Of a DNA stretch of 64,000 bases, positions 60,295-64,000 are shown one piece after another. Every line of letters begins with the position of its first letter. The stretch's first letter is position 1. Origin of the DNA: Pseudoxanthomonas jiangsuensis (lineage in GTDB: Bacteria > Pseudomonadota > Gammaproteobacteria > Xanthomonadales > Xanthomonadaceae); NCBI RefSeq assembly GCF_010093185.1, contig NZ_PDWL01000004.1, positions 1-64,000 on the forward strand, in the 5' to 3' direction. The notes under the pieces were generated by a model. That model saw only the letters and a program-made list of their open reading frames with translations, had not been told where the DNA came from and searched no databases. The position numbers and the translations under genes were made by a program.

Positions 60295-60902
60295 GCGGGT
60301 TCGGTCTCGCGGTGCGGCGTGCTGGCGCCGGGGCGCAGCAGGGTCCGGGTTTCGGTGCAGATCGCGTCGGGGACCACGTCCCAGTCGGCCGCTTCCAGCG
60401 CGTCGGCCTGCTGGACGTCGAAGCCGGCGCCGACCAGCCAGGGCGGTGCGGCCCGGGTGGTGCGGATCGCGAAGCTGCGATCATACCAACCGCCTCCCAT
60501 GCCCAGCCGCTGGCCGGCGCCGTCGAAGCCCACCAGCGGCATCACCGCCAGGGCCAGTTCCTCGGCGCGCAGGCCGGAGGCCGGCTCCACGTCCGGTTCC
60601 GGGATGCCGAAGCGGTTGGTGACCAGCGGATCGCCGGCGCGCCAGGGGGCGAAGCGCAGGACGTCGCCGTGCAGCAGGGGCAGGCAGTACACCAGGCCCG
60701 GCGGCAGCCGCAGCTGCAGCACGTGCAGGCCGATCTCGCCGTCCATCGCCCAGTAGCCGGCCACGTAGCCTTCGCGCGGCAGGAAGGGCAGGGCGAGGAT
60801 GCGCTGGGCCAAGACTTCGGCGGCGGCGATCCGGGCGGCGGCGGGCAGTTCGCGGCGGCGCTGGCGCAGCTGCCGGCGCAGGGAGGCGCGGTCCTGGGTC
60901 AT
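60291..60902 (-). CDS. 5-formyltetrahydrofolate cyclo-ligase
   Basis: 203 residues. ATP-dependent conversion of 5-formyl-THF to 5,10-methenyl-THF. Basic N terminus LRRQLRQRRREL, substrate/ATP loop GMGGGWYDRSF and PLVGFD. It lies directly after 6S RNA, the same linkage as ygfA with ssrS in E. coli. Start ATG 60902 chosen; an in-frame start at 61016 lies inside 6S RNA. Confidence 0.93.
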
Positions 60903-60964
60903 CGATGCGTCGTCCGGGAAGGACCGGCATGATCGCGGAACGCGCCGGCGCCGCCAAGGGCGCG

Positions 60965-60996
60965 AAAAAAACGACGCCTCCCGGAGGAGGCGTCGT
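60965..60996 (-). terminator. Intrinsic terminator after 6S RNA
   Basis: Perfect 11-bp stem (60971-60981 with 60986-60996), a four-base loop and seven T residues on the minus strand. It separates 6S RNA from the 5-FCL gene, though readthrough may feed the latter. Confidence 0.85.
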
Positions 60997-61000
60997 CGGT

Positions 61001-61184
61001 AGAGGTTCTCCACCATGCCGATGCGGCGAAACGACCTTGAACCCGGGGTTCAAGTGGGAATGCTTGGAAACCATCGGGCTTTCCGCTCATGGCGGACATG
61101 CACACCCGGCGTCGTCGCATCCCCGGTGTCGTTTTTAAGGGACAAGGCGAATGTTTTGCCAGCTGTCGAACACGGCAGAGAACG
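61001..61184 (-). ncRNA. ssrS: 6S RNA
   Basis: Located between zapA and the 5-FCL gene, the standard site. The minus strand holds CTTGAACCCCGGGTTCAAGG (61033-61053), the conserved 3'-half hairpin of gammaproteobacterial 6S RNA. The ends can pair: GTTCTC near 61175 with GAGAAC near 61007, closing a ~180-nt rod. A TATAAT box is placed for a start near 61184, and a strong terminator follows. 6S RNA binds housekeeping RNA polymerase in stationary phase. The ends are estimates. Confidence 0.88.
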
Positions 61185-61191
61185 CGAGGGG

Positions 61192-61197
61192 ATTATA
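61192..61197 (-). promoter_or_regulatory. -10 box of the 6S RNA promoter
   Basis: Perfect TATAAT on the minus strand, about eight bases before the inferred 6S RNA 5' end. The sequence upstream is GC-rich (GCGCGCGC) with no clear -35. Confidence 0.7.
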
Positions 61198-61297
61198 GCG
61201 CGCGCGCCGGGATTGCCTAGCCCGTCCGTCGGTGCTTCCAGAGGAATCGGCAATGCGGGGTTCAGCCATGCAAGACGGCGTCGATGGATCGGCGCAT

Positions 61298-61600
61298 TCA
61301 GTCCGGTGACGTGCCGAGCAGGCCGTCCAGGCGCCGGTGCAGGGTATCCAGGGTGCGGGACAGTTCGCGTTCGCGCGCGTCGCGCTCCTCGCGGGCCTGC
61401 TGCAGTTCGTGGGCGAGGTTGAGCGCGGCCAGCACCGCGACCCGGTCCAGCGAGACCATGCGGTTGCTGCCGCGGATCTCGCGCATGCGCGCGTCCAGCA
61501 GACGGGCGGCGGCCAGCAGGCTGTCGCGCTCGTCCTCGCTGACGCCGACGGTGTACTCGCGGTCGAGGATCCGCACTTCGACCGGGTGGTTGCCGCTCAC
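61298..61600 (-). CDS. zapA: Cell division protein ZapA
   Basis: 100 residues. Binds and bundles FtsZ. The N-terminal domain has VEVRILDREYTVGVSEDERD and LLDARMREIR, then a C-terminal coiled coil. The start is GTG 61600, overlapping the previous stop (GTGA). Followed downstream by 6S RNA on the same strand. Confidence 0.93.
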   Translation of the reverse strand: MSGNHPVEVRILDREYTVGVSEDERDSLLAAARLLDARMREIRGSNRMVSLDRVAVLAALNLAHELQQAREERDARERELSRTLDTLHRRLDGLLGTSPD

Positions 61601-61821
61601 GTGTGCTGCTCCAGCGACTTCAGCCGCGCGATCATCGCCTCGACCCGCGAGCGCGCCTGCTCGTTCTTGTTGAGCAGCTGGGCGCGCTCGCCGACCAGCT
61701 GCTCCTGCTGCTGGCGCAGGCTGCGGTTCTCGTCGGTCAGGCGCTGGCAGCGCTCGGCCAGCGCCTCGACCCGCGCGGCCAGGGCGCGGAGCTGGGCGAT
61801 GGCGTCGGCGGAAGGGTCCAT
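61597..61821 (-). CDS. Small coiled-coil protein linked to ZapA (TIGR02449 type)
   Basis: 74 residues, nearly all one coiled coil (ARVEALAERCQRLTDENRSL and following). Genes of this kind precede zapA in many gammaproteobacteria and resemble ZapB in form. Translationally coupled to zapA. A role in Z-ring organisation is likely but unproven. Confidence 0.82.
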   Translation of the reverse strand: MDPSADAIAQLRALAARVEALAERCQRLTDENRSLRQQQEQLVGERAQLLNKNEQARSRVEAMIARLKSLEQHT

Positions 61822-61872
61822 GGGCGGCCACGATAGGCAGCGGCCGGCGGGGCGGTCAAGCGGGCGGCGGCC

Positions 61873-64000
61873 TCAGGCCGGCAGCAGCCCCGGCTGGTGC
61901 AGGAAGGCCAGGCAGGCCCGTGCGTCCATCGCCGCGGCGATGTAGTGGCCCTGGATCTCGTCGCAGCCGTGCTCGCGCAGGAACTGCAGCTGCTCGGCGG
62001 TCTCCACTCCCTCGGCGACCACGGTCAGGGCCAGCGAGTGGCCCATGGCGATGACGGTGCTGGTGATGGCCTCGTCGTCCGGGTCGTGGGCCAGGTCGCC
62101 GACGAACTCCTGGTCGATCTTCAGGGTGGTCAGCGGCAGGCGCTTGAGGTAGGCCAGCGAGGAGTAGCCGGTGCCGAAGTCGTCCACCGCCACGCCCACG
62201 CCCAGGCGGCGGCAGGCGTCGAGCACGCTGGCGCTGTGGCTGATGTTGTCCATGATCGCGCTCTCGGTCAGCTCCAGCTCCAGGCAGCGGGCATCGACCC
62301 CGGTGTCGGCCAGGATCCGCTGCAGGGTCGCCGCCAGGTCGCCACGCAGGAGCTGGATGGCCGAGACGTTGACCGACATGCGCAGGCCGTGCAGCCCGGC
62401 CGCGTGCCACTGGCGCAGGGTCAGGCAGGCCTGGCGCAGCACCCACTCGCCGATCTCCAGGATCAGCCCGGTGTCCTCGGCCAGCGGGATGAACTGGTCC
62501 GGCGGGACTACCCCGAACTCCGGATTGCGCCAGCGCAAAAGGGCCTCGGCGCCGACCACCCGGTCCTCGTGCAGGGAATAGCGCGGCTGGTAGACCAGCG
62601 CCAGCTCGTCGCGCTCCAGCACCCGCCGCAAAAGGCCGGCCAGGGTGGCGCGGCGGCGGGTGGACTCGTCCATGTGCGCCGAATACACCTGCCAGGTGCG
62701 GCGGCCGGCGGACTTGGCCTGGTACATGGCGGTGTCGGCGTGCTTGAGCAGCTCGGTCGGCACCTGGGCGTGGTTGGGGAACAGGCTGATGCCGATCGAG
62801 GGCGAGACGGTGATCTCGCTGTGCTCGCCGTAGACCAGCGGCGCGGCGAAGGCGTCGAGCACGCGGCGGGCGGCCTCCTCCGACTCCTCCGGCCGGACCA
62901 GGCCTTCCAGGACCACGGTGAACTCGTCGCCGCCCAGGCGGGCGACGGTGTGCTGCGGGCCGACCGCGTTCTGGACCCGCTCGGCCGCCGCGCGCAGGAC
63001 CCGGTCGCCGACCGCGTGGCCGAGCGAGTCGTTGACGTGCTTGAACCGGTCCAGGTCCAGGAACAGCACCGCCACGTACCCGCCCTCGCGCCGCGCGCGC
63101 ACGATCGCCCGGGCCAGGCGCTCGGACAGCAGGGTGCGGTTGGGCAGGCTGGTCAGGGCGTCGTAGTTGGCCAGGTAGCGTAGTTCCTGCTCGGCGCGCT
63201 TCTGCTCGGTGATGTCGCTGAGCACCACCACGTGGAAGCTGGATTCGCCGCTGCTGTCCTGGATGCCGTTGTGCTTGACGTGGCAGAGGATCTCCTCGCC
63301 GTCGCGGCGCGCCATCCAGACGTTGCCCTGCCAGTGCGGGCGGTGCGCCAGCTCGTCGCGCAGGGCGCCGGGCTGGCCGTCGTAGCGCTCCGAGTCCAGG
63401 ATCGCGAACGGCCGTCCCAGCGCCTCGACGTCGCTGTAGCCGGTGATCTGGCTGAAGGCCGGGTTGACCGCGACGAAGTGCAGGTCGCGGTCGAGCACCG
63501 CCACCGCCTCGCTCATGCTGCGCAGGACCTCGCTGGCGATCCGGCGCTCGGCGTCGGCGTGGCGGCTGGCGGTGGTGTCGCGGGCGGTGCCCGCCAGCCG
63601 GCGCGGGCGGCCGCCGGCGTCGCGGTCCACGGTGCGGCCGCGCACCCGCATCCAGATCCAGCTGCCGTCGCCGTGCAGGTCGACCCGGTGCTCGGAGGTG
63701 AACAGCGGCTCGTGGCCGCGCAGGTGCGCGCGCAGGCGCCGGCGCAGGTGCAGGCGGTCCTGGGGGTGGACCAGGGGCAGCTGGCTGCGGCGGCTGGTTA
63801 CGGCCAGGGCGCTGCCGTCGCTGCGGCCGCCCTCGTCGCTGCACAGAAGGTGCAGTTCGCGCCGGTCCAGGTCGAAGTCCCAGAACTGCTCGCCCGAGCC
63901 CCACAGGGCGACGGTGAGGTGCTCCTCGCGCGCGCGCAGGATCTCGGCCTGCTCGGCATGGCTGCTGCGCCAGTGCCACAGCAGCACCAGCACCAGGAGC
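61873..64000 (-). CDS. PAS-GGDEF-EAL protein, 5' end beyond the window
   Basis: The frame is open to the window edge, so the N terminus is missing. What is seen: the end of a membrane helix (LVLVLLWHW), a PAS-like domain (EQFWDFDLDRRELHL), a second PAS (MSEAVAVLDRDLHFVAVNPA), GGDEF with intact RLGGDEF, and EAL with GAEALLRWRNPE, ELTESAIM, DDFGTGYSSL, KIDQEFV and AEGVET. Both active sites look intact. In xanthomonads this arrangement often follows a periplasmic beta-propeller sensor; that part would lie outside. Confidence 0.92.
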   Translation of the reverse strand, partial: LLVLVLLWHWRSSHAEQAEILRAREEHLTVALWGSGEQFWDFDLDRRELHLLCSDEGGRSDGSALAVTSRRSQLPLVHPQDRLHLRRRLRAHLRGHEPLFTSEHRVDLHGDGSWIWMRVRGRTVDRDAGGRPRRLAGTARDTTASRHADAERRIASEVLRSMSEAVAVLDRDLHFVAVNPAFSQITGYSDVEALGRPFAILDSERYDGQPGALRDELAHRPHWQGNVWMARRDGEEILCHVKHNGIQDSSGESSFHVVVLSDITEQKRAEQELRYLANYDALTSLPNRTLLSERLARAIVRARREGGYVAVLFLDLDRFKHVNDSLGHAVGDRVLRAAAERVQNAVGPQHTVARLGGDEFTVVLEGLVRPEESEEAARRVLDAFAAPLVYGEHSEITVSPSIGISLFPNHAQVPTELLKHADTAMYQAKSAGRRTWQVYSAHMDESTRRRATLAGLLRRVLERDELALVYQPRYSLHEDRVVGAEALLRWRNPEFGVVPPDQFIPLAEDTGLILEIGEWVLRQACLTLRQWHAAGLHGLRMSVNVSAIQLLRGDLAATLQRILADTGVDARCLELELTESAIMDNISHSASVLDACRRLGVGVAVDDFGTGYSSLAYLKRLPLTTLKIDQEFVGDLAHDPDDEAITSTVIAMGHSLALTVVAEGVETAEQLQFLREHGCDEIQGHYIAAAMDARACLAFLHQPGLLPA

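Overview
The window is a GC-rich, densely coded chromosomal segment from a gammaproteobacterium, most likely of the family Xanthomonadaceae/Lysobacteraceae (Lysobacter, Luteimonas or Pseudoxanthomonas type). The basis is the ilvC-ilvG-ilvM-ilvA order, a PPi-type phosphofructokinase beside a LID-less adenylate kinase and mpl, 6S RNA between zapA and the 5-formyl-THF cyclo-ligase gene, and two GGDEF-EAL proteins. The assignment rests on gene content and order only. No IS element, prophage, CRISPR array, rRNA or tRNA was recognised.

Layout. (1) 33-6624: isoleucine/valine biosynthesis. ilvC-ilvG-ilvM-ilvA run on the minus strand behind a 38-codon leader peptide (VLVVVLIT run) and an intrinsic terminator, i.e. 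an attenuator; ilvD diverges from it. (2) 6731-7582: a BTAD (SARP-like) regulator. (3) 7644-25836: an 18-kb minus-strand operon of 15 tightly overlapping genes for an MSHA-like type IV pilus / type II secretion-like machine. It has PilM/N-, PilO- and PilP-like inner-membrane parts, a secretin, a GspB/MshN-like protein, an ExeA/MshM-like ATPase, a GspE/MshE ATPase, a GspF/MshG protein and six prepilin-like proteins. One prepilin-like protein is 975 residues long, and the secretin gene carries an in-frame TAA. (4) 26122-35094: gamma-glutamyltransferase, a GH5 mannanase-like lipoprotein, a soluble chemoreceptor-like protein, a TPP riboswitch with thiC, a DUF4136 lipoprotein and a small membrane-protein pair. 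(5) 35126-42056: an HDOD regulator, then a pyrophosphate group (soluble PPase, membrane H+-PPase, PPi-type PFK) and adk. (6) 42057-42685: an intergenic region filled with three palindromic repeat elements. (7) 42686-49854: mpl, a LON-substrate-domain protein, a DedA-PAP2-LssY fusion, rubredoxin, thiE, hemL and a HAD hydrolase. (8) 50007-64000: two GGDEF-EAL proteins, two PLP enzymes, gloA-like, SDR, SirB1-like and DUF192 proteins, a RelB antitoxin with a frameshifted toxin, rpiA, an EVE protein, 5-FCL, 6S RNA, zapA and a ZapA-linked coiled-coil protein. The last gene runs off the window.

How the genes work together. The ilv genes supply all common steps of Ile/Val synthesis except the final transaminase, under leader-peptide control. 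thiC (riboswitch-controlled) and thiE serve thiamine synthesis, whose product is the cofactor of IlvG. PPi made by biosynthesis can be hydrolysed (Ppa), used to pump protons (HppA) or spent in glycolysis (PPi-PFK). The pilus-like operon is the most unusual part. Its four LPCP-type prepilin proteins share a cysteine-bearing domain; three of them also carry extra hydrophobic segments. Its secretin is interrupted, so the state of the whole machine is the main open question of this window.
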